This document shows, piece by piece, positions 16,704 to 25,436 of a DNA stretch of 35,242 nucleotides. Where the stretch lies: positions 1 to 35,242 of the forward strand of contig CAZDKO010000013.1 of assembly GCA_964506075.1 (NCBI GenBank). Reading direction: 5' to 3'. The stretch is from CAZDKO01 sp964506075 [NCBI: uncultured bacterium] (GTDB taxonomy: Bacteria; CAZDME01; JAYEMH01). The notes below the pieces were generated by a model. That model searched no databases, was not told where the DNA came from, and saw only the letters and a program-made list of their open reading frames with translations. Numbering within the stretch: the first letter of the stretch is position 1; each line of letters opens with the position of its first letter. The position numbers and the translations under genes are program-made.

Positions 16704-17672
16704 CTACTCCCCCAACACCACCCCTGGCTTTATATTATGTCCCAGACTGAAATCATAAGCACTCAGTCTTTTACCGCCGGAGGTTTGCACTTCCTTAATT
16801 AAAATTAACCCTTTGCGCGTCGCGACTTTCCAGCCGGCTCGGTCTAAAGCAACGATTTCACCCGGTTTTGACTTCCGGCTGCTGTCTTCTTGACTTAAAG
16901 AACTTTTCCAGATTTTAAGATTAACTTTTTTCCCTGAAAGATTAATATAGGTAAAAGCGCCCGGCCAGGGAATTGTCCCCCGGATTAAATTATGAATTTG
17001 AAAATCATCTTTTTGCCAGTTAACCAATCCATTCTCTTTTTTTAAATTGGGCGCAAAACTGGTTTCTCTGTTACCCTGGGGATGAACCGTCAGCTCGCCT
17101 TTTTTGATTAAATCTATAGCTTCTCTTAAAGCCTCCTTCCCTAAAACTGAAAGCTTATCGTGTAATGTAACGGCATCTTCATCCGGCAGAATATCAATTT
17201 TTTTCTGAAGAATTATTCCTCCCCGATCTAACTTTTCTTCTATTTTCATAATGGTAACGCCGGTTTGTTTCTCGCCTTCTATAATTGCCCAATTGATTGG
17301 TGCTCCGCCCCGGTATTTAGGCAGTAAAGAGGCGTGGACGTTGATGCCGCCGTAAGTTGGAACTGCCAGTAAATCCGCGGAAAGAATTTTCCCAAAAGCT
17401 ACTACCACCAATAAGTCTGGTTTTAACCCGGTTATTTCTTTTATGAAATCAGCCTGGTTTACGTTCCGGGGTTGAATGACGGTTAAATTATGTTTTTCAG
17501 CGAACCGTTTAACCGGAGGCGCGGTAATTTTTCGTCCCCTCCCCTGGGGAGTATCAGGCCTGGTAATTACTGCTTGTATTTCCTCATCAGATTCTATAAG
17601 TAATTCTAAGCAGGGAAGGGCAAATTGCGGAGTCCCCATGAAAATTATTTTAAGCCGGTCCCTTTTACTCAT
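16704..17672 (-). CDS. fmt: Methionyl-tRNA formyltransferase
   Basis: The 322-residue enzyme formylates initiator Met-tRNA. It has IIFMGTPQFALPCLELL, the formyl-THF site motif NVHASLLPKYRGGAPINWAI, VTIMKIEEKLDRGGII and a C-terminal OB-like domain. The catalytic Asn-His-Asp set appears intact. The ATG at 17672 adds the family-usual few residues before IIFMGTP; there is no Shine-Dalgarno. A promoter-like pair lies so close that the mRNA would be nearly leaderless. No def gene is in the window. Confidence 0.96.
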   Translation of the reverse strand: MSKRDRLKIIFMGTPQFALPCLELLIESDEEIQAVITRPDTPQGRGRKITAPPVKRFAEKHNLTVIQPRNVNQADFIKEITGLKPDLLVVVAFGKILSADLLAVPTYGGINVHASLLPKYRGGAPINWAIIEGEKQTGVTIMKIEEKLDRGGIILQKKIDILPDEDAVTLHDKLSVLGKEALREAIDLIKKGELTVHPQGNRETSFAPNLKKENGLVNWQKDDFQIHNLIRGTIPWPGAFTYINLSGKKVNLKIWKSSLSQEDSSRKSKPGEIVALDRAGWKVATRKGLILIKEVQTSGGKRLSAYDFSLGHNIKPGVVLGE

Positions 17673-17683
17673 AAGTATCGGTT

Positions 17684-17711
17684 ATTATAGCATATATATA
17701 TTTAGGTGCAA
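17684..17711 (-). promoter_or_regulatory. Candidate sigma70 promoter of fmt and the downstream run
   Basis: On the minus strand TTGCAC (17706-17711) is followed after 16 nt by a perfect TATAAT (17684-17689). Transcription would start near 17677, only a few nucleotides before the fmt ATG. This is a motif-based call with no supporting data. Confidence 0.45.
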
Positions 17712-17747
17712 ATAAAAAACCCGTTAGGGAGATACCTCCCTAACGGG
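17711..17747 (-). terminator. Intrinsic terminator ending the fusion-enzyme cluster
   Basis: A perfect 12-bp stem (17720-17731 with 17736-17747, CCCGTTAGGGAG type) has a 4-nt loop and is followed on the minus strand by six T residues. It lies 24 bp after the stop of the alanine dehydrogenase fusion gene. Confidence 0.93.
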
Positions 17748-17771
17748 CGAGTATTCACCTTATAAATCTTT

Positions 17772-18425
17772 TTATTCTGAAGCGACTACCTCTCGATAAG
17801 CTTTGACCATATTCTCTGTATCCGCCTTCACTTCTTTTGTCTCTACCTTGAAGAAACCTTTCTCGCTATCCTTCAAATTAAATAAGCCCTGTTTCTCTTC
17901 GGCTGTAAGTATCCCTTCGGTAACCAGCGCGTTTAAACCCGTCCATAAAGCTAAGTCACCCTGGCTCACCTTGTTACCCTCTCCGATTTCACAGACAACT
18001 ACGATGCAGTCTTTTACACCCGGGACGTTTTGATAAACCTGCGTCCAGGACAGAGGACCGATTAATTCTACTTTCTCTAACTTATCGAAACGGCTCTTAA
18101 TTTTATCGATGACGTTCCTGGCAGAATCTTCAACTCCAACCACCATATCAAATTGTCCGGCTAAATCAACCGCTCCGTTAGTGGCTTCTTTTATATCTTT
18201 ATAAAAACCATCTTCCGTCCCCGGGTTATCATAAGCCAGAACAAATTTTAAACTTTTATCCTTACCCAGCTGTTCATTAGCGTTTATAATCGCCAACCCT
18301 ATACCCGGATTATCCCTAAGCAACCGGTAATTAACCACCACCGCCCGGGGAGCATTATTCCTGAATTCAGTAATCCTGTCACTGTTTAACTTAATATCTA
18401 TCTTCGGAAAAACCTCCGCCCAAAT
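17772..18425 (-). repeat. Shared C-terminal module, copy D (alanine dehydrogenase fusion)
   Basis: This encodes residues 1040-1256. Anchors are PRAVVVNYRLLRDNPGIGLA, LKFVLAYDNPG, GVKDCIVVVCEIGEG and a terminal YREVVASE. It is closest to copy A of the PGK-TPI fusion, with long stretches of matching nucleotides, so those two are probably recent duplicates. Confidence 0.9.
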
Positions 18426-21400
18426 CCGGGACGCGTCTAATCGGTTTAGCTCTTCTTCCAATTGTTCTTTCATCAGGAGCAGAAAGTCTTCTCTGCCTAA
18501 AGATTCGTTATTCCAGCTTTTTTTTACCACATATTGATCTTCATCGTTTTTCTCTATTTGAATAGTCGGCGGATCGTTGACTATTTCTTCAAAATTCGGT
18601 CCGCTGTACCCTCTTAATTTCACGCCTTCACTGTTAACCATAGCGTACCCACCGACATCATTAAATTTTTCATAACTCATTCCTTTATCGACTGAAAAAA
18701 GCAGATTGTTTCCCTGCTGCACTTTAAAACCTATTCCTCTCGGGTGAAGTTTATTAAGCGGGTTATGACACATGAACCAGGTTTTTATGCCGATATTTTT
18801 ATAAATTTTCTCTAAACCGGCGTTTTTAACGTAAGCTTCCATATTTTCCGGCTTAATTTTTGTCGTCTTGTCTGCATACCAGGAATTGACCAGATGAAGA
18901 GCTTCGTGTAACTCTGAAAGAGGTTTGTCTAAATTCCTTACATCATTCTGGATTTTTTCTAAGCCCGCCCATATGCTCTCTCCTGTATAACTGACCCCTT
19001 GATATATAAAGCTGATTTGTCCGCTGGGTATATCAATCGGCAGACAGCCGTGAGTATAAACATTTCCGTATGGGTCTTTTAAATATAAGGTAAAATGCTT
19101 CCGGTAAAACAAAGCCAGATCTCTCAGATGAGCATTGTTTATATAATTAGCCTGGTTCCATTTCTTTTCTCCTTCCAGAGCGTTTAATTCGTCAATAACC
19201 GTAGTGCCCCATCCTTTATGCGATGACCAGTCTTTTCCCCACCATTCTACCGAAGTATAATTCTGGTGATTTATATCGTTAAATACCTGATACCACCATT
19301 GTCCTTTTTCAAGTGCCTGTTCGTATTGTTCCCGTACTTTCTTAGCCGCGGCATCGGTGGATGATTTTAGTTTTTCCCATATGTCTATTTCGCTGGCAGA
19401 GGGATTTTTCTTTTTTCTGGCGATTTCAAGAAACCTGTTTACTTTATCGGCCCTTTCTTCCCACCACTGGACAGACATCATGCCGATCCCGTTTAAACCG
19501 GTATAGACGTCAGTGGAACCAAAATAAAAGCCAACCAGATCCTGCCATAATTCTTTTTCTTCCGGATTGAGCTGGTCTTTAATGGACAAATATATTTCCT
19601 TAAGCTCTTTCCTCATTCCATCAATATCCGCGCTCTGCTGAATAGTCTTCTGCTGGTCATAAATCACAATATCCAGCGAACCTTTCTGAAGTTTCTGTTG
19701 GGAGTTGTTGTATTCAGCTAATTTCGCCGTCCACCATCCTAATCTATCACTGGCAATTTCCGGGTCATCCCAGTGTTTTCTCACCAGTTCTTCTGATTCT
19801 TTATGTCCGTAGAAATTATATCCTTCATAAACCGGAAGGCTGAACCCCATAATGTTAAGAAACGCCCAGAGGTCATGGTTACCGGTTATATAACGCGCCA
19901 CACCAAGATTCATTAATTCCTCGGCGGCCCTGAAACATTTGATGCCCGCGGGACCTCTGTCCAGAAAATCGCCTAAAAGATAGAACATTATTCCTGTTTG
20001 CTTAATATCTACGCCCTGTGCCTTGAGCTGTTCATCAATAGACTTTTCCGGAAAAACCGTATGTTCGAGCTGAACTTTTTTATTTGTCTTCTGAGTTATT
20101 GCGTCGGCAATGTATCTGAGAAACAGGTTTATTTCGCCGTGGTAATCCGAAACGACGGCTATTGACGGCAACTGACCGGCCCCCGGGGTTTTTATTTCTT
20201 TTTCTATCCTCTCCATCAGGCCTTCTATTTCGGTTAACCTGGGATTGTTATCATTTAATTCCAAGTTCAAATTATGAGCCCGGGCAACGGCAGTGTTTAA
20301 GACCCGGTTTTCCCGAATATTAATGCCTTTACTTAATTCCGGATAGTCATTAACGGCCCCATCCAATCCTTTACTCGTCAAAGACTGTACGTAAGGGACA
20401 ATATTATTGGCCAAGCTGATGGAAGCCTTTCGGGAATTTAAAGAAGGGATATCACGGACACAGAAACGGGTATTCCCGTATTTATCGGAAAAAGTCGGCT
20501 GGTCTAAAGTGGTCGGCTTTGAACCGGAGATATTACCGCCCTGGTCTACGGCCACGTCAACAATGATTTTTCTAGAACCAATCCGGGAAAGAATTTTATC
20601 GTCGATTAAAACCGGTGCCTGGGCGCCGGAGACGTAAACAGCGCCGATAATTATATCGGCTTCCCGTAAATCTTTAAATAGATTCCGAGGGATTTTATCA
20701 GGCTCTCTCCATGATTCTTTAACGGTAACGTTAAGACCCTTCTCCTTAAAATATGCTTGAAGTTCTTTTCTTCTTTCTCCGTTTAATTCGGCAATGACTA
20801 CTTCATTACCTAATTCAGCGCCTCTTTCAGCGGCACTTTTTCCCACCACTCCGCCGCCTAAAACAACAACTTTATTTTTCTCTTTACCGGCATAAAGTTG
20901 GCCCTGCTCGATCGCCAGAGGCCCGGCAATGGCACTCATGGCCGAAAGAATTGGAGTTTCACCTTCTTTTTCTACCGTCTCAAAGGCAATAGCCACCGCC
21001 CCTTTTTCCATTAAATTTTCGGTTAAATCACGGTTGACCGGAGCCGCCAGATGCAGAAAGGCAAAAATAGTTTGTCCTTTCCTGACAAACCTTGTTTCTT
21101 CCTTCTGCGGTTCTTTTACTTTAACGATCAGATCTTTCCGCCAGATTTCTTCGCGGGAAGCAATTTCGGCGCCGGCCCTTAAATAATCCTCGTCGGAGAA
21201 ACCGGAAGCAATACCAGCCCCTTTCTCAACGCTGACACTGGCGCCGGATTTAACTAAACTCTCTACGGCTTCGGGCGTTAGAGCAACTCTTTTTTCTCCC
21301 CTGATTATTTCCTTCGGCACACCGACGGTATTTATGACTTCCTTTTCATTAAGAAGACCTCTGACTTTTGTCAAAATTTCCGCTATAACATCCGGGTTAT

Positions 21401-21542
21401 TTTTAGCAGCGCTCCCGCGAAGAGTGTCTCTGACAAACATTTCACCGACTGGATACGCTCCGGCAGAACTGGTAAAAATAAAAGAAGCGCTGATTATTAA
21501 CGTAACGACTCTTGTTATCCCGGTCTTCTTGTCCAAAAACAT
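17772..21542 (-). CDS. Leader + alanine dehydrogenase + class III FBPase-like phosphatase + shared C-terminal module
   Basis: The 1256-residue fusion has a hydrophobic leader (about 9-30, ending SSAGAYPVGE) and a TLRGSAAKNNP motif. Residues about 70-425 are alanine dehydrogenase/PNT-like: VPKEIIRGEKRVALTP, KVKEP with K143, FLHLAA with H164, VVLGGGVVGKSAAERGAELG, VDVAVDQGG with D333. The family loop NMPGAVP is replaced by RDIPSLN. Residues about 455-985 are a calcineurin-type phosphatase with SDYHGE (465-470), GDFLDRG (524-530), GNHD (554-557), HGCLP (831-835) and SVDKGMS, resembling Firmicutes class III fructose-1,6-bisphosphatase. Residues about 1040-1256 are the shared module. A weak AAAGGGTG site precedes the ATG. 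The FBPase assignment is less sure than the dehydrogenase assignment. Confidence 0.78.
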   Translation of the reverse strand: MFLDKKTGITRVVTLIISASFIFTSSAGAYPVGEMFVRDTLRGSAAKNNPDVIAEILTKVRGLLNEKEVINTVGVPKEIIRGEKRVALTPEAVESLVKSGASVSVEKGAGIASGFSDEDYLRAGAEIASREEIWRKDLIVKVKEPQKEETRFVRKGQTIFAFLHLAAPVNRDLTENLMEKGAVAIAFETVEKEGETPILSAMSAIAGPLAIEQGQLYAGKEKNKVVVLGGGVVGKSAAERGAELGNEVVIAELNGERRKELQAYFKEKGLNVTVKESWREPDKIPRNLFKDLREADIIIGAVYVSGAQAPVLIDDKILSRIGSRKIIVDVAVDQGGNISGSKPTTLDQPTFSDKYGNTRFCVRDIPSLNSRKASISLANNIVPYVQSLTSKGLDGAVNDYPELSKGINIRENRVLNTAVARAHNLNLELNDNNPRLTEIEGLMERIEKEIKTPGAGQLPSIAVVSDYHGEINLFLRYIADAITQKTNKKVQLEHTVFPEKSIDEQLKAQGVDIKQTGIMFYLLGDFLDRGPAGIKCFRAAEELMNLGVARYITGNHDLWAFLNIMGFSLPVYEGYNFYGHKESEELVRKHWDDPEIASDRLGWWTAKLAEYNNSQQKLQKGSLDIVIYDQQKTIQQSADIDGMRKELKEIYLSIKDQLNPEEKELWQDLVGFYFGSTDVYTGLNGIGMMSVQWWEERADKVNRFLEIARKKKNPSASEIDIWEKLKSSTDAAAKKVREQYEQALEKGQWWYQVFNDINHQNYTSVEWWGKDWSSHKGWGTTVIDELNALEGEKKWNQANYINNAHLRDLALFYRKHFTLYLKDPYGNVYTHGCLPIDIPSGQISFIYQGVSYTGESIWAGLEKIQNDVRNLDKPLSELHEALHLVNSWYADKTTKIKPENMEAYVKNAGLEKIYKNIGIKTWFMCHNPLNKLHPRGIGFKVQQGNNLLFSVDKGMSYEKFNDVGGYAMVNSEGVKLRGYSGPNFEEIVNDPPTIQIEKNDEDQYVVKKSWNNESLGREDFLLLMKEQLEEELNRLDASRIWAEVFPKIDIKLNSDRITEFRNNAPRAVVVNYRLLRDNPGIGLAIINANEQLGKDKSLKFVLAYDNPGTEDGFYKDIKEATNGAVDLAGQFDMVVGVEDSARNVIDKIKSRFDKLEKVELIGPLSWTQVYQNVPGVKDCIVVVCEIGEGNKVSQGDLALWTGLNALVTEGILTAEEKQGLFNLKDSEKGFFKVETKEVKADTENMVKAYREVVASE

Positions 21543-21568
21543 TTTTCACCCTTTCTGTTTAACAATGA

Positions 21569-22234
21569 CTATTCAGAAGAAACTATTTCCCGGTAAGTGT
21601 CAATTAAGCGTCCGGTATCCTCTCCCACTTCTTCAGTCTTTACCCTGAAAAAATCTTCCCGGCTATCCTTTAAGGTAAATAGCCCGTGCTTTTCTTCCTC
21701 GGTAAGCACACCCTCTTTAACCAGAGCGTCCAGTCCCTTCCACAAAGCCAGAGCTCCCTGAGCAACACTATTTCCTTCCCCTATTTCACAGACAACGACA
21801 ATGCAATCTTTTATTCCCGGCATACCCTGGTAAGCCAGAGACCACGACCGCGGACCCAATACTTCTATGGTTTCTATATTTCCAAATTCATTTTTAATCT
21901 TATCAACTATTTTCTTAACCGAATCCGGTTTTTCCGCAGCTGAAACCACCAGGTCAAATTGCTCTTTTAAATCAACTGCTCCTTCGGTCGCTTTTTCAAT
22001 TTTTTGATAAAAAGCTTCCACCTCGTTGGGATTTTCATAAGCCAGCACAAACTTTAACCTTTTATTTTTACCCAGTTGTTTATTGGCATTGATAACGGCT
22101 ATTCCCATACCAGGGTTATCTTCTAATAACCTGTAATTAATCAAAACGGCCCGGGGATTATTTTCCTCCTTTAAATCAGCTAATTTACCTTTATCCAGTC
22201 TGTGATTTATTTCGGGGAAAATACCGGCCCAGCG
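21569..22234 (-). repeat. Shared C-terminal module, copy C (nucleotidyltransferase-like fusion)
   Basis: This encodes residues 822-1042, with NPRAVLINYRLLEDNPGMG, LKFVLAYENPN, GIKDCIVVVCEIGEG and a terminal YREIVSSE. It is preceded by a KINLSRW linker that also precedes copy B. Confidence 0.9.
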
Positions 22235-24697
22235 GGAGAGATTAATTTTTTTCTGGACATCTTGACTGAACAATTTAAATTGGCTGCTCATTATGGAAGT
22301 AATATTCTGCACATCTTCTTTAACTGTATAAAGATCCGACGCAGATTTTATCTCGACAAAAGCAGGTAGATACTTCCCTGTTTCAATTACAGCCATTCCC
22401 TTTCCGTATAAAATATTAAAATCATTGAGGCTGATGTCGACATAAGCCAGAGATAACGGCTGCTCCCATCGGACCCCTTCATTTTTCTGCCGGGCCCTGA
22501 TGGCGACAGGAATGGCTCCATGCAACATACCGCTGATTTGTTCCCACTGGATAAATTCTTTTCCCCCTTCTTTTTTAACCACGTATTCAGAAGGCAGAAG
22601 ATTAATAAAATTGCGAACCATTATTGTTTCTTGCTCGGCGGTAATATTGTTTAATTTGTTTTTCAACCTTTCTATGAAATCCCGGTTGCCTTTCGATATT
22701 TCCTGAACTTCCGACCAGGAAATTAAATCTTCACCGTTAACCTGTACTCCTCCGGAAACGGCATAAAGTAAAGCCGCATTATTAATGACACTGATAAAAA
22801 CGCTAAAAATATTTATATCCCGGTTAGCGACAAAATTATCTTTATTCGGTTCCTTGGATATAGCCGTATCCACTATATCGGGAATACCGTTAACGTTGAC
22901 ATATCCTCCCCCCATCTGACCGATGTTGCGCCAGTTACCCATCCCGACGTGAGCCAGTGTCTCTTCAGACATAACGCCGGTAATTTCCTTAATTTGTCTG
23001 GTATTTAACTGGGCAAAAGGATTATCGGCCGAATGCGGGATATCATAAACGATTCCTTTCTTTAAACCTTCAATTACAGCCGGAATCCAACCTCTTATGT
23101 TTCCGTGTCCGAGCACTTTTGCGCCTATTCGTTCTCCCGTAATCCGGCCTTTCTCGATAACCATAGCTTCGGCGCTATTCTGGGCCATAACGGATATTTC
23201 TAATCCTTTATTTTCTTTTTCCAGAATCTGCCAGGTTTCCTTCATGAAATTCTCCCAGGTATATGGACTTAAGACGTAAGCCACATTGGGTTTGTATCCA
23301 TATTCTTCCATATTTAAAAGATTATCAAACATAAGTCCGATACCCGTATAACCGCCTTCAATATACCCACCAATCCAGTAAGCGGCCAAAGCCCTGGGCA
23401 ACCCTCCGGGAACTTCCTTATCGCTTACCAACCCTTTATCAATTAAGCTGGCTAAAGATGACTTCCATCTTGAAGCTGTCCCCCCAGCCATAGCCATATT
23501 TCTAATCAAACCGGCTTTTAAGAGTTCTTCTCCTTTATTATAATACACGTCACTCTTTCTCATTGTTCCCTGGGCTACTTTTTTAACCACTTCTACCGGT
23601 ATGTTTAAAGAGGTAAGTCTTAAAGCGATGGTTTGAGGGTCAATGCTTGCTAAATTGAGCCCTTCCTTAATAATCTTTAAATCGTCGGCTTGCTTCGTCA
23701 TAGTATCCTTCTTGGTCATCCAATTCTCATAATATTTAAAGTATCTCATCGCCTGCAAAAATTCATTAATAAAAGCCGAAAAATCTTCTATGTTATCTAT
23801 TTTCCCCCAACTTATTTTTTCAGCTATCTTTATTGCCTCAGCCGGTTCTTTACGAACGTTATTTTCTAAATCCACATAAGCCATTAATCTTTTTAAATGG
23901 TCATTTTTATCAATATCTATAAGATTCTGGACTTGTTCTGTTTCTAAACGGCCGATCTTAGCCGGAAGAAGAAGATTACCTTCAATATCCAGATTAAGCT
24001 CCAATTTTTCTATTAAATTCTTAATATCTTCATTTAAATACGGCGCCCATATTTCGGCACTATAAGCACTCCAGCTATCCGCCGGCAAATCCTCTACGGC
24101 AAACTTCTCCCCTCTCACCACTATATGGGCATTATTCATCCGATTAAGCTCTTGTATTTCCAGCGCCTCTATGGCTTCAAGACGAGCTCTTTCCTGAAGT
24201 TCACCTACGGATACCCATAGTTCCGTTATATTCTTTCGTAACCCAGCCGCCTCTTTATCGTGAAGATGGGGCAGGGTAATTATCTTCTGTATTCCACCCA
24301 GTATTTCCACCAGTTTAACTTCAACTTCTTCATCTTTCAACTGGCCTTCCTTAACGTCTTTTAAAACTTTATTAGAATTTTCCAGAAACTTCTTAACGTA
24401 AAGAAAAGCCAGATCCCGGTTTTCCTTCCACGACCCTGGAGATAATTTTGCCTGACTTAAAATAACATCTAAATGCCCCAGGATATTTGATGATTCAAAA
24501 GTCCCTCCGAGAAGACTTTGGGCGAGCTCATTTACTTTACCGGTGTTTTCACCAACTGCCGTAGGACGTAAGTCCGTCCTGGCTGAATACTCTGACCCGG
24601 GATAAGGCGCGACGTAACCAGTAAAGATAAAGCTCTGCACAATTATTAAAGCAATAATCTTCATCCAATTTATCTTCGCAAAGTTTAGTCTTATCAC
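21569..24697 (-). CDS. Leader + uncharacterised helical region + putative UDPGP-like nucleotidyltransferase + shared module
   Basis: The 1042-residue protein starts at GTG (GGAGG 4 nt upstream) and has a leader at about 12-32 (IALIIVQSFIFTGYVAPYP) followed by TDLRPTAVGEN. Residues about 50-390 are helical with no family I recognise. Residues about 395-700 show MAMAGGTASRWKSS, YVLSPYTWENF, KVLGHGNIRGWIPAVIEGL and YDIPHSADNPFAQLN. Their order and spacing recall the UDP-glucose/UDP-GlcNAc pyrophosphorylase family (AGG-x-x-x-R, GHG, then a DN pair). Residues 822-1042 are the shared module. The nucleotidyltransferase call is tentative; the canonical GGxGTRxGxxxPK loop is modified, so substrate and activity are open. 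Confidence 0.6.
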   Translation of the reverse strand: MIRLNFAKINWMKIIALIIVQSFIFTGYVAPYPGSEYSARTDLRPTAVGENTGKVNELAQSLLGGTFESSNILGHLDVILSQAKLSPGSWKENRDLAFLYVKKFLENSNKVLKDVKEGQLKDEEVEVKLVEILGGIQKIITLPHLHDKEAAGLRKNITELWVSVGELQERARLEAIEALEIQELNRMNNAHIVVRGEKFAVEDLPADSWSAYSAEIWAPYLNEDIKNLIEKLELNLDIEGNLLLPAKIGRLETEQVQNLIDIDKNDHLKRLMAYVDLENNVRKEPAEAIKIAEKISWGKIDNIEDFSAFINEFLQAMRYFKYYENWMTKKDTMTKQADDLKIIKEGLNLASIDPQTIALRLTSLNIPVEVVKKVAQGTMRKSDVYYNKGEELLKAGLIRNMAMAGGTASRWKSSLASLIDKGLVSDKEVPGGLPRALAAYWIGGYIEGGYTGIGLMFDNLLNMEEYGYKPNVAYVLSPYTWENFMKETWQILEKENKGLEISVMAQNSAEAMVIEKGRITGERIGAKVLGHGNIRGWIPAVIEGLKKGIVYDIPHSADNPFAQLNTRQIKEITGVMSEETLAHVGMGNWRNIGQMGGGYVNVNGIPDIVDTAISKEPNKDNFVANRDINIFSVFISVINNAALLYAVSGGVQVNGEDLISWSEVQEISKGNRDFIERLKNKLNNITAEQETIMVRNFINLLPSEYVVKKEGGKEFIQWEQISGMLHGAIPVAIRARQKNEGVRWEQPLSLAYVDISLNDFNILYGKGMAVIETGKYLPAFVEIKSASDLYTVKEDVQNITSIMSSQFKLFSQDVQKKINLSRWAGIFPEINHRLDKGKLADLKEENNPRAVLINYRLLEDNPGMGIAVINANKQLGKNKRLKFVLAYENPNEVEAFYQKIEKATEGAVDLKEQFDLVVSAAEKPDSVKKIVDKIKNEFGNIETIEVLGPRSWSLAYQGMPGIKDCIVVVCEIGEGNSVAQGALALWKGLDALVKEGVLTEEEKHGLFTLKDSREDFFRVKTEEVGEDTGRLIDTYREIVSSE

Positions 24698-24714
24698 CTT
24701 ACCTCCTAACTAAA

Positions 24715-24741
24715 CAGCCCAAGTAAAAACTGCTTGGGCTG
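24715..24741. other. Perfect 9-bp hairpin between two fusion genes
   Basis: CAGCCCAAG (24715-24723) pairs with CTTGGGCTG (24733-24741) around a 9-nt loop, in the 88-bp gap after the Pgm-Pgi gene. There is only TTTAGTT, not a true T-run, downstream on the minus strand, and the GGAGG of the next gene follows within about 10 nt. It could be a weak terminator, an RNA-processing site or a modulator of translation of the next gene. Confidence 0.6.
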
Positions 24742-24785
24742 CGGCAAATTAAACTTTATCAAAATCTTGATAGTCTATTCTATTA

Positions 24786-25436
24786 CTACTCAGAAGAAAC
24801 TATCTCCCGATAAGAATCAATCATCTCCTGAACATCTTTTCCGACTCTTTGAGATTTAACCATAAAGAAACCTTTTCTCTGGTTATGCCTCAGGTTCCAT
24901 AATCCCTCTTTCTCCCCAGCGGTTAAAATTCCTTCATCAACCAGAGCGTCTAACCCTGACCAGAGAGCTAAATCTCCGGGAACGGTTTTACCCCTGTCTA
25001 TTTCACAAACAATAAAGAGACAGTCTTTTATCCCCGGAATATTTTGATAATTATTTAACCAGGATTCCGGTCCGATAACTTCTATTTTTTCTATCTCTCC
25101 AAACGCATTATTTATATTAAGGGCTAACCTCTTGGGGGAAAATCTTTCCGACACCACTAAATCAAACTCTCCCTTTAAGTTAACGGCTCCATTAGTCGCC
25201 TTGTTAACTGCGGCATAAAAAGACTCAACCGCTTCCGGATTTTTATGGGCGAGAACAAATTTTAAACCCTTCTCTTTACCCAGCTGTCGGTTGGCGTTAA
25301 TGATGGCTAAACCAATACTGGGATTATTTTTAATAATCTGGGAATTGATAACCACTGCCCGGGGTTTATTTTTCAAATCAGTCAGTTTCATCCCGTTTAA
25401 TTTCTTATTTACCGTCGGAAAAGCATTAACCCAGCG
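24786..25436 (-). repeat. Shared C-terminal module, copy B (Pgm-Pgi fusion)
   Basis: This encodes residues 1353-1568. It is the most diverged of the four (KPRAVVINSQIIKNNPSIG; GIKDCLFIVCEIDRG) but still ends in YREIVSSE. Confidence 0.9.
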
